Notes under the pieces: generated by a model
The model's database searches: none
What the model was told of the DNA's origin: nothing
The model's input: the letters and a program-made list of their open reading frames with translations, nothing else
In this document: positions 8,195 to 18,287 of the stretch, one piece after another
Layout: every line of letters begins with the position of its first letter
How positions within the stretch are numbered: the first letter of the stretch is position 1
Program-made: the position numbers and the translations under genes
Assembly (NCBI GenBank): GCA_017858515.1
Contig: JAFMBM010000013.1
Span: 1 to 60,150 of the forward strand
Direction: 5' to 3'
Length of the DNA stretch: 60,150 nucleotides
DNA from: Cryomorphaceae bacterium
Lineage (GTDB): Bacteria > Bacteroidota > Bacteroidia > Flavobacteriales > Schleiferiaceae

Positions 8195-8383
8195 AGTACT
8201 CTAACGAAACTTTTTAGTTGAATGTGCAGATAAGGCTGTGTTAATATTTCCACAATCGCCGCTTTCCCTTTACTTATTATCGTTTTCTAAACAATAAAAG
8301 TCAATAAAAGCGTGGTTTGTTTTTTCTTTTTATTGAATCTCTTCTTAAAAAGATTTACTAATCAGCGTTTTAGTTTAGGCGAT

Positions 8384-10513
8384 TTAATTGTCGTCGCGAT
8401 CGGGCTTAGGTAATAAAACCTTTCTAGACAATTTAAGTTTACCGCGATCGTCTTTTCCGATCAATTTTACCTCAATTTCTTGTCCTTCAGTAAGCACCTC
8501 CTCAACCTTATCCAATCTACGCCATTCAATTTCGCTTATGTGAAGAAGACCGTCTGTACCCTTTGCAATTTCTACAAAAGCACCATAAGGCTGAATGCTA
8601 CGAACCAATCCTTTGTATACTTCTCCCACTTCAGGAACGAATACGATGGCTCTAATAGCCGCTTCTGCTTTGGCCATTGCCTCTCCGTCGTTGGTAGATA
8701 TCTCAACAATACCTTCGTTACCCACTTCTTCGATAGAAATTGAAGCACCAGTTTCGGCTTGAAGACCTTGGATGATCTTTCCACCAGGCCCGATTACTGC
8801 ACCAATAAATTCTTTTGGAATTCTCATGGTTAATACTCTCGGCGAGTGAGGCTTAAGATCGGTACGAGGAGCGTCGAGTGTTTCAAGCAGTTTACCTAGA
8901 ATGTGTAGTCTTCCTTCCTTGGCTTGTAAAAGTGCCTTTTCTAGAATTTCGAAAGAAAGCCCATTGATCTTAATATCCATTTGGCAGGCGGTAATTCCAT
9001 CTGCAGTTCCACAAACTTTAAAATCCATATCCCCTAAGTGATCTTCATCTCCTAGAATATCAGAAAGAACGGCAAATTTTCCGGTATCTGGATTGGTAAT
9101 TAATCCCATGGCGATACCTGAAACCGGCTTCTTTATAGGAATACCAGCATCCATTAGGGCAAGAGTACCCGCACACACAGTAGCCATTGAAGAAGAACCA
9201 TTGGATTCTAGAATATCAGAAACAATACGAATAACGTATGGATTCGAATCAGGAATCATTCCTTTTAAAGCCCTTTGAGCCAAGTTACCGTGTCCGATCT
9301 CTCTTCTGCTTGTACCTCTCATAGGTCTAGCTTCTCCAGTAGAGAAAGGAGGGAAGTTATAGTGAAGATAGAATCTTTCAGCACCTTGGAAGGTAGCCAT
9401 ATCGATTCTGTTCTCATCCATTTTAGAACCAAGGGTAACTGTAGTCAAGGATTGAGTTTCACCTCTCGTAAAAATGGCAGAACCATGGGTGCGAGGAAGG
9501 TAATCTACCTCACTCCAAATAGGTCTAATCTCAGTTGTTTCTCTTCCATCTAATCGTTGACCATGGTCTAAGATCATATTGCGCATGGCGTCGTATTCTA
9601 CATCGCCGAAGTAGGTAGAGAAAAATCCTTTTTTAGCTGCTAAATCTTCTTCAGAAAGGGTAGCTGCAAATTCTTCACGAACAGCCTTGAAAGCGGCAGA
9701 GCGTTCTTTCTTTGGAAGTTTACTCTTGGCAATCTCCAATACTTTATCGTAAGCAAAAGCGTGAATCTGTGCTTTTAACTCTTCGTCATGAGTTTCATGA
9801 CTGTATTCTCTTTTGGTTTGAGCTTTTTCAATTTGTGAAGCCAATTCTACCTGAGCTTGAACCATAATTTTTATGGCCTCATGTCCCACCTTAATTGCTT
9901 CAAGCATTTCTTGTTCAGAAACCTCATCCATTTCGCCCTCAACCATAACAATGCTATCGGCAGTGCCACCGAGCATGATATCCATATCAGCATTTTCGAG
10001 CTGAGAAACTGTTGGATTCACGACAAATTCGCCATCGATACGAGCCACACGAGTCTCGCCCATAGGGCCATTGAAAGGAATATCTGAAACAGCAATAGCG
10101 GCAGAAGCAGCTAAACCAGCTAATGAATCGCCTTTGTTTTCTCCATCATAAGAGATAAGGCTTATCATTACTTGAGTTTCAGAGTGATAATCGCTTGGGA
10201 ATAGGGGTCTAAGAACACGGTCAACCAAACGCATGGTAAGAATCTCTTCGTCGTAAGGACGCGCTTCCCTTTTCAGGAAGCCACCTGGAAATCTACCCGT
10301 TGCTGAAAACTTCTCTCTGTATTCTACTGTAAGGGGTAAAAAATCAATTCCCTCTTTTGCATCGTGATTGGAAACTACAGTGGCCAACAACATAGTATCG
10401 CCCATGCGTACTACTACGGATCCGTGTGATTGCTTGGCAAGTTTGCCTGTTTCGATGGTTATAACTCTACCATCGCTTAGAGTAATGTCTTTTCTGATCG
10501 CGCTTGGAATCAT
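8384..10513 (-). CDS. pnp: Polyribonucleotide nucleotidyltransferase (PNPase)
   Basis: The product has 709 residues, full length. It is the phosphorolytic 3'-5' exoribonuclease of mRNA decay. Two RNase PH-like domains occupy about residues 10-220 and 305-530 ([12 protein letters not shown] and [22 protein letters not shown]). A helical linker lies between them. A KH domain follows (about 550-610, [19 protein letters not shown]), and then an S1 RNA-binding domain (about 620-690, [15 protein letters not shown]). It lies downstream of rpsO, the classical rpsO-pnp order. The strong hairpin at 10544-10583 between the two genes could attenuate pnp or be a processing site. Confidence 0.98.
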   Translation of the reverse strand: MIPSAIRKDITLSDGRVITIETGKLAKQSHGSVVVRMGDTMLLATVVSNHDAKEGIDFLPLTVEYREKFSATGRFPGGFLKREARPYDEEILTMRLVDRVLRPLFPSDYHSETQVMISLISYDGENKGDSLAGLAASAAIAVSDIPFNGPMGETRVARIDGEFVVNPTVSQLENADMDIMLGGTADSIVMVEGEMDEVSEQEMLEAIKVGHEAIKIMVQAQVELASQIEKAQTKREYSHETHDEELKAQIHAFAYDKVLEIAKSKLPKKERSAAFKAVREEFAATLSEEDLAAKKGFFSTYFGDVEYDAMRNMILDHGQRLDGRETTEIRPIWSEVDYLPRTHGSAIFTRGETQSLTTVTLGSKMDENRIDMATFQGAERFYLHYNFPPFSTGEARPMRGTSRREIGHGNLAQRALKGMIPDSNPYVIRIVSDILESNGSSSMATVCAGTLALMDAGIPIKKPVSGIAMGLITNPDTGKFAVLSDILGDEDHLGDMDFKVCGTADGITACQMDIKINGLSFEILEKALLQAKEGRLHILGKLLETLDAPRTDLKPHSPRVLTMRIPKEFIGAVIGPGGKIIQGLQAETGASISIEEVGNEGIVEISTNDGEAMAKAEAAIRAIVFVPEVGEVYKGLVRSIQPYGAFVEIAKGTDGLLHISEIEWRRLDKVEEVLTEGQEIEVKLIGKDDRGKLKLSRKVLLPKPDRDDN

Positions 10514-10543
10514 TCCGTTCTGTATAAGTTCATATTAAAAATA

Positions 10544-10583
10544 AACGCAAAAAGGCAATGACTTCGCATTGCCTTTTTGCGTT
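10544..10583 (-). terminator. Strong hairpin between rpsO and pnp
   Basis: A perfect inverted repeat has a core cgcaaaaaggcaatg (10546-10560) pairing with cattgcctttttgcg (10567-10581). The stem can extend to 17 bp, and the loop has 6 bases. On the minus strand it is followed by TTTATTTTT. It can terminate the rpsO transcript or act as an RNase III-like processing site ahead of pnp. Confidence 0.85.
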
Positions 10584-10594
10584 GGGTTGGAAGC

Positions 10595-10864
10595 TTACTT
10601 CCTAAGATTAAGCTTCTCAAGAATAGCGCGATAACGCTGAATATCCTTTTCTTTTAGGTAGCTCAATAGCTTTTTTCTTTTACCTACTAAGTCTACAAGC
10701 GCCTTTTCAGTGCTGAAGTCTTTGTGGTTTTTTTTCAAGTGACCGGTCAAATGGTTGATTCGGTAGGTGAACAAGGCTATTTGTCCTTCTGCGGATCCGG
10801 TATCAGTAACCGACTTTCCGTGTTCTTTGAAGATTTCACTCTTCTTTTCTGGGCTTAAATACAT
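10595..10864 (-). CDS. rpsO: 30S ribosomal protein S15
   Basis: The product has 89 residues, exactly the usual length, when started at MYLSPEKKSEIF (ATG at 10864). The open frame extends 33 codons upstream into the accD end, but that extension has no S15 character and is rejected. The conserved core is GSAEGQIALFTYRINHLTGHLKKNHKD, split by the loop that contacts 16S rRNA helices 20-22, followed by the basic C-terminus. It sits 59 bases after accD and before pnp on the same strand. Confidence 0.97.
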   Translation of the reverse strand: MYLSPEKKSEIFKEHGKSVTDTGSAEGQIALFTYRINHLTGHLKKNHKDFSTEKALVDLVGKRKKLLSYLKEKDIQRYRAILEKLNLRK

Positions 10865-10923
10865 GCCAAAATCTTTTAGATCGTTGTTATGCTCTGAATA
10901 AACAAGTGCGCGAAAGTACGAAA

Positions 10924-11793
10924 TTATTTCGCAACAGCTGTTTCTTCTTTTTGTAAAGTACAATCAAAGAAGAACTTCAGCTTATCTTTTAATTCGTGTC
11001 TTTTGAAAATGAAATCTAAGAACCCGTGTTCTAAAACAAATTCAGAGGTTTGGAAGCCATCTGGCAATTCTTTACCAATGGTTTCTTTAACAACCCTTGG
11101 TCCTGCAAAACCAATAAGTGCACCCGGTTCTGCAATATTAATATCGCCGAGCATTGCGTAGCTCGCAGTTACACCTCCAGTAGTTGGATCAGTAAGGATA
11201 GAGACATAAGGCAAACCCGCTTCGGAAAGTAAAGTGAGTTGAGCAGAAGTCTTGGCCAATTGCATTAAAGAAAAGGCCGCTTCTTGCATTCTTGCTCCTC
11301 CCGATTTGGATATCATAACAAAAGGAGTTTTGTGCTTTACCGCATTTTGTATGGCTCTACTGATTTTTTCTCCTACCACAGATCCCATAGAACCACCAAT
11401 AAAGGAGAAGTTCATTGCCGCTATTGTTACTGCTTGACCATGTAGTAAGCCATAACCAGTTGTAATGGCATCGTTTAACCCTGTCTTCTTTACGGTTGAA
11501 TCATAGCGTTCTTTGTACTTCTTAGTATCCTCAAATTCAAGTGGGTCCTTTGAACGCATTTTAGAGTCTAACTCTTGATATTTACCATCGTCAAATAAGA
11601 AGCTAAAGTATTCTTTAGCATCGATTCTTTCGTGATACTCACAATGACCACAAACCCAAAAAGTTGCTTCATGGTCTTCCTGACGAACAATTACCTTACA
11701 CTTAGGGCATTTATGCCAAAGACCTTCAGGAGTTTCCTTTTTGTCTTTTGTTTCGGTAGTAATTCCTTCTTTATTTCTCTTAAACCACCCCAT
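10924..11793 (-). CDS. accD: Acetyl-CoA carboxylase carboxyltransferase subunit beta
   Basis: The product has 289 residues, normal length. It transfers carboxyl from carboxybiotin to acetyl-CoA, giving malonyl-CoA, in complex with AccA. An N-terminal four-Cys zinc ribbon (CPKCKVIV, then CGHC, residues about 29-51) is typical of bacterial AccD. The crotonase-fold core shows [39 protein letters not shown] and [16 protein letters not shown]. The partner accA is not in this window. It lies downstream of fbaB after a terminator hairpin, so it likely has its own promoter. Confidence 0.97.
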   Translation of the reverse strand: MGWFKRNKEGITTETKDKKETPEGLWHKCPKCKVIVRQEDHEATFWVCGHCEYHERIDAKEYFSFLFDDGKYQELDSKMRSKDPLEFEDTKKYKERYDSTVKKTGLNDAITTGYGLLHGQAVTIAAMNFSFIGGSMGSVVGEKISRAIQNAVKHKTPFVMISKSGGARMQEAAFSLMQLAKTSAQLTLLSEAGLPYVSILTDPTTGGVTASYAMLGDINIAEPGALIGFAGPRVVKETIGKELPDGFQTSEFVLEHGFLDFIFKRHELKDKLKFFFDCTLQKEETAVAK

Positions 11794-11813
11794 AGTTTCG
11801 TATTACTGTTGCT

Positions 11814-11840
11814 GAAAAAGGCCCACCTTTAGGGTGAGCC
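11814..11840 (-). terminator. Terminator of fbaB
   Basis: Minus-strand GGCTCACC (11840-11833), a CTAAA loop and GGTGGGCC (11827-11820) form an 8-bp stem with one U-G pair, followed directly by TTTTTC. It sits 30 bases after the fbaB stop. Confidence 0.8.
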
Positions 11841-11869
11841 CATTCAAAATAAAAATGGATGAAGCTAAA

Positions 11870-12943
11870 TTAAGCAATAGTAACTTGCTCGTTTAGGTAA
11901 ACATCCTGAATTCCATTTAACAAGGCAACTCCATCAGCCATAGGCTTTTGGAAAGCTTTTCTTCCTGAAATTAATCCTTGTCCACCGGCTCGTTTATTAA
12001 TAACCGCTGTGCGAACAGCATCTGCTAAATCAGAGTCTCCTTTCGATTCGCCTCCAGAATTGATTAAACCCGCACGTCCCATATAGTTGTTGGCAACTTG
12101 ATATCGAGTTAAATCAATTGGGTGATCGCTGCTCAATTGGGTATACATCTTCTCATCTAGTTTGCCGTAGCTGCTATTGCCGCTATTCAAGGCTTTAAAA
12201 CCTCCATTATTAGTTGGAAGTTTTTGCTTGATAATATCCGCTTGAATAGTTACTCCTAGATGATTTGCTTGACCTGTTAAATCGGCAGAAGTATGGTAAT
12301 CTTTTCCACCAATTTTGAATGCGTTGTTTCTTGTATAACACCATAGAATAGTGGCCATACCAAGCTCGTGGGCATATTCGAAAGCTTCAGCAACTTCCAT
12401 AATCTGCCTGCTGGATTCATCTGAACCGAAATAAATGGTTGCACCCACTGCTTTCGCCCCCATATTCCAAGCCTCTTCAATTGATCCAAACATAATTTGG
12501 TCGAAGGTATTAGGATAAGTAAGCAATTCGTTGTGGTTAATTTTAACTACAAAAGGAATTTTGTGAGCATATTTTCTTGCAACACTTGCCAAAACTCCGA
12601 AAGTACTTGCAACTGCATTACAGCCACCTTCTATTGCTAATTCAACAATTCTTTCAGGATCAAAATAAATAGGATTTGGAGCGAAAGAAGCCCCAGCACT
12701 ATGCTCAATTCCTTGATCAACAGGAAGGATAGAAAGATAGCCGGTTCCACCTAATCTACCATTGTTGTATAGGTCGTGCAAGCTGTTCAATACAGGTGTT
12801 GGACGATTGCTTTGAATAAAAATACGGTCTACGAAATCTGAGCCAGGAAGGTGGATCAAATCTTTGGTAATGGTCTGACACTGGTGCTGTAAAAGGCTTT
12901 CTGCCTCAGATCCGAGTAATGAAATTAAGTCGGTTTGGCTCAT
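11870..12943 (-). CDS. fbaB: Class I fructose-bisphosphate aldolase (FbaB/DhnA type)
   Basis: The product has 357 residues. It is a Schiff-base aldolase that splits fructose 1,6-bisphosphate into dihydroxyacetone phosphate and glyceraldehyde 3-phosphate. DeoC/FbaB-family marks are [15 protein letters not shown] (about residues 75-89), [21 protein letters not shown] and [15 protein letters not shown] near the phosphate site. [27 protein letters not shown] sequence near residues 315-335 is also typical. It is cytosolic. A TATATTCG box (12968-12975), one mismatch from TAnnTTTG, lies 25 bases upstream of the ATG. The gene is monocistronic or leads the accD run past a terminator. Confidence 0.93.
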   Translation of the reverse strand: MSQTDLISLLGSEAESLLQHQCQTITKDLIHLPGSDFVDRIFIQSNRPTPVLNSLHDLYNNGRLGGTGYLSILPVDQGIEHSAGASFAPNPIYFDPERIVELAIEGGCNAVASTFGVLASVARKYAHKIPFVVKINHNELLTYPNTFDQIMFGSIEEAWNMGAKAVGATIYFGSDESSRQIMEVAEAFEYAHELGMATILWCYTRNNAFKIGGKDYHTSADLTGQANHLGVTIQADIIKQKLPTNNGGFKALNSGNSSYGKLDEKMYTQLSSDHPIDLTRYQVANNYMGRAGLINSGGESKGDSDLADAVRTAVINKRAGGQGLISGRKAFQKPMADGVALLNGIQDVYLNEQVTIA

Positions 12944-13005
12944 ATAGATATCTGTTTAATTACTCTGCGAATATACTAAGCATTTAAAGAGCTCATGGAT
13001 TGAAT

Positions 13006-15753
13006 CTACTCAATTAGTAGTCGTACTGTTCTACTTGCTTTACCATCCCTTACTTCAATTAAGTAAAGCCCTGACTTTAGATTGAATTGCATGCCTTCTT
13101 CCTTCCAAACTCCCGATGATAATTTTGCACCCATAATGGAGTAAAGAACATATTCTTTAGGACCTAAATGCCCATCCCATTGAATGTTAAAGATTCCGTT
13201 GCTAGGATTTGGATATAAGATTAATTTAGAAAGTGGTGTCTCGCGCGGATTTTCATCCAGTCCAATGCCTGCATTGTTTGTCAATAGACCTTTGAAATAC
13301 AATATGCCACCTGATAAATTGCCCGAGAGCATATCTGGAATGGTATCGGCATCTAACAATGCAAAAGCAGGTCCTGTGCGTGTGCCCATAATACTTGTTC
13401 TTTCAACTTCACGAACAGCAGGAATGGATTGAAAATAAAGATTAGGACGCATTTTTGACTTCCCAATCATGGGTATAGCACAGCCATCTGCGGTCATATT
13501 ATTATTGTTGTCAACATCGCCATAAGCATTAGAAGAGGAAGAGGTAGGACTTCCCAAAACGGAGATCACTGGGTTGGGAAGGTTTTTACTAAAACAAACT
13601 TCAATGAGGATGTTACTTTCTCCATCCCACAAGAAAGGTCTTTGAAGACTAATATAATTGATGCCTTTGGTTACTGTAAACGGTGAGAAAGTTTTAAAGC
13701 TCTCTTCAAAACCTGTTTCGAAACCAACAACAGAATCTGCCGAAGTTGCTTTCAGACGGATGTTCAAATTGTATATAATGGGATTGTTGGTAGAACCAAT
13801 ATCGAATCCGATCTTATCGATCCAACCTCTTACCATTCCTTGCCCTAAAAGCTCACTTGCCTTGTAAAGCATTTGATTTCTCCCGACTCTCTTGGAGGTG
13901 CCAAATGGGGAAAGATTGTAGTTAGAAACAACCTGGCTATCTGTTCTTAGTATAGCCGTCTGAGAAGAAGGATTATTTAGGGCATTCTCTAAACTATCGA
14001 ATTGCAAGATGCCGAGATCATTGCTTCCTGAGAATAAAATCTCTTTTTGATTGAATTGAAGAATACTCGGAACTGAATAGCCTGAGTTAGCGCCTTGAGA
14101 GCTACTGCTTATTCGAATTCCGCCAAAATTCTCAGTAACCAGTTGTAAGTTTAAACTCGAGCCACTACCTGAACGAGTAAAATAATTAATGGTACCTGAT
14201 TGCTCTCCTATGATAAGATCTTCTAAACCATCTTTTGAAAGATCGTAGAAGAATGGTGTTGCAAAAGCTCCCACGTCAATACCGTCTACTCCTGCCTCAA
14301 CTAAGACCAAACTTCCCGCTGCTGTTTGCCTAAAATGATGCAATTCACCGTCCTGAGTTCCTATCACCATATCGGTTAAATTATCTCCGTCTATATCCGA
14401 AAAGGCAGGGTAAATATGGCTACCCAAAGAATAAGTGGATAAATCTCCAAAATCATCGGTTATCCATTCGAAATGAGGGTTTCCAGGGCTACCAACATTT
14501 TTGTAGTAGGTGAGGCCGGAGCTGTAAAGAGCTGTTCCTAGCCAATTTCCGCGGCTGGAAATGAAGAGATCAACCAATCCGTCTCGATCATAGTCGTATA
14601 GAACGGGAAGCGCAGCTTCACCCAATTCTATGCTCTCTTCTTGAAAGAGTGAGTTAGATTCAAACTGGAAATTGGGATTGTTGGACGTGCCCATATTTTT
14701 ATAAAACCACACGCTTTCAAAATTTCTAGAGGCTTCAATATTTGGACTAGCGATTAAATCTTCGATTCCATCTCCTGTTACATCTACATAAAAGGCGGCT
14801 GGAAAAACGTAGAGATCAGCACTCAGGGTATTGCTTGGGAAAAGAGTGTCCTGAGAAGACATATAAGCACTATCAACGGTGCCAGTATTATAGGCGGCGG
14901 TTAAGTTGTTGTATGAAATATCACCTAAAACAATATCCTTTAATCCATCACCATTTAAATCATGTACCAAGAGAGTGCTTCCCGAATGCATACTTTTATT
15001 TACAACATCATAATTTAAGTTGGGGTTGGAGGGATCGGATCCAATTTTCCCGCCATTACAAGATCCAAAAAGAAGGGAATTTGAGTTAAAGTCTTCTTGG
15101 AATCCACCCCAACAGCCAGTTCTCAGAAAAAAATCCAATCCACAATTCTGTTGATTTTTATGGTATTCGACTGCCGTGCCAAGCAATCCAAAGGTTAATA
15201 AGTCTACTGCTCCGTCTTCGTCTACGTCTACTATTGCAGGAATATCTTGACCACTTACATAAATATTAGAAATTCCGCCTCCACCGTAATCTGAGGATAG
15301 ATGTTGAGCGCTACCTAGGGCCCAGCTAAAACTCAGACCATTCGCAGAGCTCGTATTTTCATAAACGCCTACTCCCGTTTGTACTTTGCAAAAAAGATCT
15401 TTTTTACCGTCACAATTGTAGTCTACTAAAAGCATCCAATCGAAAATTTTAGGAAAGCTATCGGCATATTGAGGTTCGAAAGAATAAGAAGGCTTGCCTG
15501 AAGTAGCGTTGTCTATGAAAGGCATTATGCGATGACCGCTTCTATCGAAACCTACTAAGTCTTCTCGGCCATCGTGGTTCAGATCCATACTGCTGAACTG
15601 CATATAATTCAAACCGCCTGTCCAGGCCAATTCTAGAGTATCTGTACCTTTGGTAACCAATCCGAAATTAGAGGCTTTGAAAGAAAGCTTTTCTTGAGAA
15701 AAGCTCGGTAGAGAAAAACTGAAGCTGAGAAAAAGAATGAAATATTTAATCAT
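13006..15753 (-). CDS. Secreted FG-GAP/VCBS repeat protein with T9SS sorting domain
   Basis: The product has 915 residues. A signal peptide covers about residues 1-19 (LFLSFSFSLPSFSQ). Many FG-GAP/VCBS-like blades follow, each with an Asp-rich calcium loop such as DLNHDGREDLVGF, DYNCDGKKDLF, DVDEDGAVDLLTF, DLNGDGLKDIVLG, DVTGDGIEDLIAS, DYDRDGLVDLFIS, DIDGDNLTDMVIG and DLSKDGLEDLIIG. They likely form a beta-propeller on the cell surface. Residues about 840-915 are a type A sorting domain (LYPNPSNGIFNI, then LKSGLYLIEV). The ligand or partner is unknown. The gene is single, divergent from the two-component genes at 15931. Confidence 0.9.
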   Translation of the reverse strand: MIKYFILFLSFSFSLPSFSQEKLSFKASNFGLVTKGTDTLELAWTGGLNYMQFSSMDLNHDGREDLVGFDRSGHRIMPFIDNATSGKPSYSFEPQYADSFPKIFDWMLLVDYNCDGKKDLFCKVQTGVGVYENTSSANGLSFSWALGSAQHLSSDYGGGGISNIYVSGQDIPAIVDVDEDGAVDLLTFGLLGTAVEYHKNQQNCGLDFFLRTGCWGGFQEDFNSNSLLFGSCNGGKIGSDPSNPNLNYDVVNKSMHSGSTLLVHDLNGDGLKDIVLGDISYNNLTAAYNTGTVDSAYMSSQDTLFPSNTLSADLYVFPAAFYVDVTGDGIEDLIASPNIEASRNFESVWFYKNMGTSNNPNFQFESNSLFQEESIELGEAALPVLYDYDRDGLVDLFISSRGNWLGTALYSSGLTYYKNVGSPGNPHFEWITDDFGDLSTYSLGSHIYPAFSDIDGDNLTDMVIGTQDGELHHFRQTAAGSLVLVEAGVDGIDVGAFATPFFYDLSKDGLEDLIIGEQSGTINYFTRSGSGSSLNLQLVTENFGGIRISSSSQGANSGYSVPSILQFNQKEILFSGSNDLGILQFDSLENALNNPSSQTAILRTDSQVVSNYNLSPFGTSKRVGRNQMLYKASELLGQGMVRGWIDKIGFDIGSTNNPIIYNLNIRLKATSADSVVGFETGFEESFKTFSPFTVTKGINYISLQRPFLWDGESNILIEVCFSKNLPNPVISVLGSPTSSSSNAYGDVDNNNNMTADGCAIPMIGKSKMRPNLYFQSIPAVREVERTSIMGTRTGPAFALLDADTIPDMLSGNLSGGILYFKGLLTNNAGIGLDENPRETPLSKLILYPNPSNGIFNIQWDGHLGPKEYVLYSIMGAKLSSGVWKEEGMQFNLKSGLYLIEVRDGKASRTVRLLIE

Positions 15754-15930
15754 TTCGATTAGTTAAAATAAAAATAAATATAGCCCTACGAATGTGTACC
15801 ATGCAATTGACTTAGTAAAGTACGCACATAATTTAGGTAAGATAGAGAAAGAATAGTCCGCCATGCTTCATACGGTTAAAGTCATGTTAAGTAACTCGGC
15901 ATTGCTCACATCAATTCTACATTCGTTAAG

Positions 15931-17496
15931 ATGAATTTTAACTGGAACAAATCTGGAATTACGGCTTTATTGATAATGGCATCTTTTGCCTTATTGGGCA
16001 TTATTGGCATGCAAGCTTATTGGCTACGTCAAACCATAGTGGTAAAAGAACAGCAGTTTGAGTCAAAAGTTCTGGAATCATTAGGCAGATTTACTCGTCA
16101 ACTTGAGAAAAGAGAAGGGGCCAATTTATTATTTGATAAAATAGATTTATTATCCGATCCAAGCAATGCTCTCACGCCTGTTGGACAGGAGAATTTATAC
16201 GCCAGTCCTGATTCCGTTAGTCTGAGAAGTTTTCATTCAGACATTGCTGGCATAGAGAATCAACCAGAAAATTTTGATCAAAAGCTGGTAGATGGATTGG
16301 AGGTTATCTCAAGTTTTAGCGAAAAGGGTTCGAATTTCACGAGCAAAGGAAAGGTAGTGGTTCGAACGGCCATTACTCCACAAGGAATACGAATTAGCAG
16401 AAAAGTATATCAATTGGATAGCATTTTTCAACAAATTGTGTTGGAAGGATTTACGGGTGAAGAGCCTTTAGATCAGAGAATCAGTTCTTCGGAAGTAGAT
16501 ACCTTGCTAAAGACTGAATTGGTAAAGAATGGAATTGCTCTTCCGTATGTTTTTGGTCTGTACGACGAAGGCTGGGTAGACGAGCTGAGCTCAGATGGGT
16601 TTAACGAAAAAAGGGTGCAATTCAAATTGCCAATCTTCGAATCAGACATCATTCGCAAGCCGAGATATATTGGATTGTATTTCGAATCCAAAGCCGCCTA
16701 CATCCTTAGCTCAATATGGAGCGTCTTACTCATAGGCATTCTTTTTACAGTCGCAATGGTCATTACCTTCGGTGCAACACTGAAGATTGCTTTCAATCAG
16801 AAGCGTCTTTCTGAAATGAAGACGGACTTTATCAACAACATGACACACGAGTTTAAAACACCTATAGCTACTATCTCGCTTGCCCTAGATGCTATGTCTA
16901 ATCCAGTAGCTTTAAGTGATCCAGAAAAACTGCGCAAATACAGCCAAATGATTCGACAAGAGAATCAAAGAATGAATAGGCAGGTGGAAGAAGTATTGCG
17001 ATTGGCGATGTTAGATAAGAACGAGCTGGAATTGACGTTCGTAAAGAAAGACTTGCACGTAATTTTGGAAGAAGTAATTCATCGTTTTGCCTTAAGTATT
17101 GAATCAAGAGGAGGGAAGTTGGATGTCGATTTCAAAGCAGTACAGTCGATTACAAGCGTAGATCCCTTGCAAATGGCCGCTGTTTTTCAGAATTTAGTGG
17201 AGAACGCCATAAAGTATTCTCCAAATAAATTAGAAATTTCTATTCGCACAACCAACCATAACAACCAAATTTTCGTAGAAATAGAAGATTGCGGAATGGG
17301 CATGAAACCCGAGGTTCAGCGTCAGATTTTTGAAAAGTTTTATAGATCCGAGACCGGCAATGTACACAATATCAAAGGCCATGGTCTCGGTTTGGCATTT
17401 GTGAAAAGTATGGTTGAATTGCATCAAGGAAGTGTTCAAGTAAAAAGTGTTTTTGGTCAAGGAAGTCTATTTACCCTAAATCTCCCCATTATATGA
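15931..17496 (+). CDS. Two-component sensor histidine kinase
   Basis: The product has 521 residues. TM1 is about residues 9-32. An extracytoplasmic sensor segment of about 225 residues follows (no family recognised), then TM2 at about 258-282. The HisKA domain contains MTHEFKTPI with phospho-acceptor His306. The HATPase_c domain has the N box QNLVENAIKYS, the G1 box DCGMGMK and the G2 box GHGLGLAFVKSM. No HAMP domain is obvious between TM2 and HisKA. Its last 4 bases overlap the response regulator start, so the pair is translationally coupled. Signal unknown. A TACATTCG box at 15918-15925 lies just before the ATG. Confidence 0.95.
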   Translation: MNFNWNKSGITALLIMASFALLGIIGMQAYWLRQTIVVKEQQFESKVLESLGRFTRQLEKREGANLLFDKIDLLSDPSNALTPVGQENLYASPDSVSLRSFHSDIAGIENQPENFDQKLVDGLEVISSFSEKGSNFTSKGKVVVRTAITPQGIRISRKVYQLDSIFQQIVLEGFTGEEPLDQRISSSEVDTLLKTELVKNGIALPYVFGLYDEGWVDELSSDGFNEKRVQFKLPIFESDIIRKPRYIGLYFESKAAYILSSIWSVLLIGILFTVAMVITFGATLKIAFNQKRLSEMKTDFINNMTHEFKTPIATISLALDAMSNPVALSDPEKLRKYSQMIRQENQRMNRQVEEVLRLAMLDKNELELTFVKKDLHVILEEVIHRFALSIESRGGKLDVDFKAVQSITSVDPLQMAAVFQNLVENAIKYSPNKLEISIRTTNHNNQIFVEIEDCGMGMKPEVQRQIFEKFYRSETGNVHNIKGHGLGLAFVKSMVELHQGSVQVKSVFGQGSLFTLNLPII

Positions 17497-18212
17497 GCAA
17501 AGTCTTTCCACTGAGAAACGCCACAGGTTATAAAATACTTTTGGTAGAAGATGATCCCAACTTTGGAAGCATTCTAACTGATTATCTGCGGATGAACAAT
17601 CACGATGTTAGTCTAGCTACCGATGGTAAAGAAGGATTAAGTATGTTCAGAAAAGGGCATTACGATATGGCTATTCTCGATGTAATGATGCCTGAAATGG
17701 ATGGATTTACGCTCGCAGAAAATTTAAGAAATTCAAATAGAGATTTCCCTTTTTTGTTCCTAACAGCGAAGAGCCTCAAAGAGGATATGGTAAAAGGATT
17801 TGCAATGGGTGCAGATGACTATATCATAAAGCCCTTTGATTCAGAAGTGTTGCTGATGAAAATTCAGGCCATAATGAATCGCAAATTTGTTGCACCCAAA
17901 ATTGAACAGAATTACTCTATTGGTGTAAGTACTTATCAGCCAAAACTGAGGAATTTGATTGATCCAAAAGGGAAATCCTTCGTTCTATCTCCTAAAGAAG
18001 GAGAATTGTTGACCCTTCTCTGCATGTATAAAAATGATTTATTGAAGAGAAGTGAAGCCCTAAAGAGAATTTGGAAGGAGGATAATTATTTTACTGGTAG
18101 AAGTATGGACGTATACATTGCCAAATTGCGCAAGTATTTCAAAGACGATCCGAATGTTGAAATAGTAAATATTCACTCAGAAGGTTTTCGATTGATAGAT
18201 CGTTCAGAGTAG
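17493..18212 (+). CDS. OmpR-family response regulator
   Basis: The product has 239 residues. The receiver domain is at residues 14-125 with the acidic pair in LLVEDDPN, phospho-acceptor Asp63 (MAILDVMMPEMDG), Thr in FLTAKS and Lys in DDYIIKPFD. The C-terminal winged-helix DNA-binding domain is at about 145-236 (SPKEGELLTLLCMYKND, then RSMDVYIAKLRKYF). It is the partner of the overlapping kinase upstream. Its targets are unknown, and the heme oxygenase gene with its own promoter follows directly. Confidence 0.96.
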   Translation: MSKVFPLRNATGYKILLVEDDPNFGSILTDYLRMNNHDVSLATDGKEGLSMFRKGHYDMAILDVMMPEMDGFTLAENLRNSNRDFPFLFLTAKSLKEDMVKGFAMGADDYIIKPFDSEVLLMKIQAIMNRKFVAPKIEQNYSIGVSTYQPKLRNLIDPKGKSFVLSPKEGELLTLLCMYKNDLLKRSEALKRIWKEDNYFTGRSMDVYIAKLRKYFKDDPNVEIVNIHSEGFRLIDRSE

Positions 18213-18243
18213 ACTTTAAAGCACTGATTTTTCTCAGTAGGCC

Positions 18244-18251
18244 TATCTTTG
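18244..18251 (+). promoter_or_regulatory. -7 box upstream of heme oxygenase
   Basis: TATCTTTG fits TAnnTTTG exactly and lies 36 bases before the ATG at 18288, giving a leader of about 30 nt. It excludes the in-frame TTG at 18249 as the start because that codon lies inside the box. No clear TTTG -33 element at 19-21 bases. Confidence 0.65.
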
Positions 18252-18287
18252 CGCCCACGCAAGAGAATCCCCTATACCCCCAAAAAT

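Noticed and set aside
18249..18287. Longer N-terminus for heme oxygenase
   Set aside because: The start codon at 18249 lies inside the TATCTTTG box, and family length fits the start at 18288.
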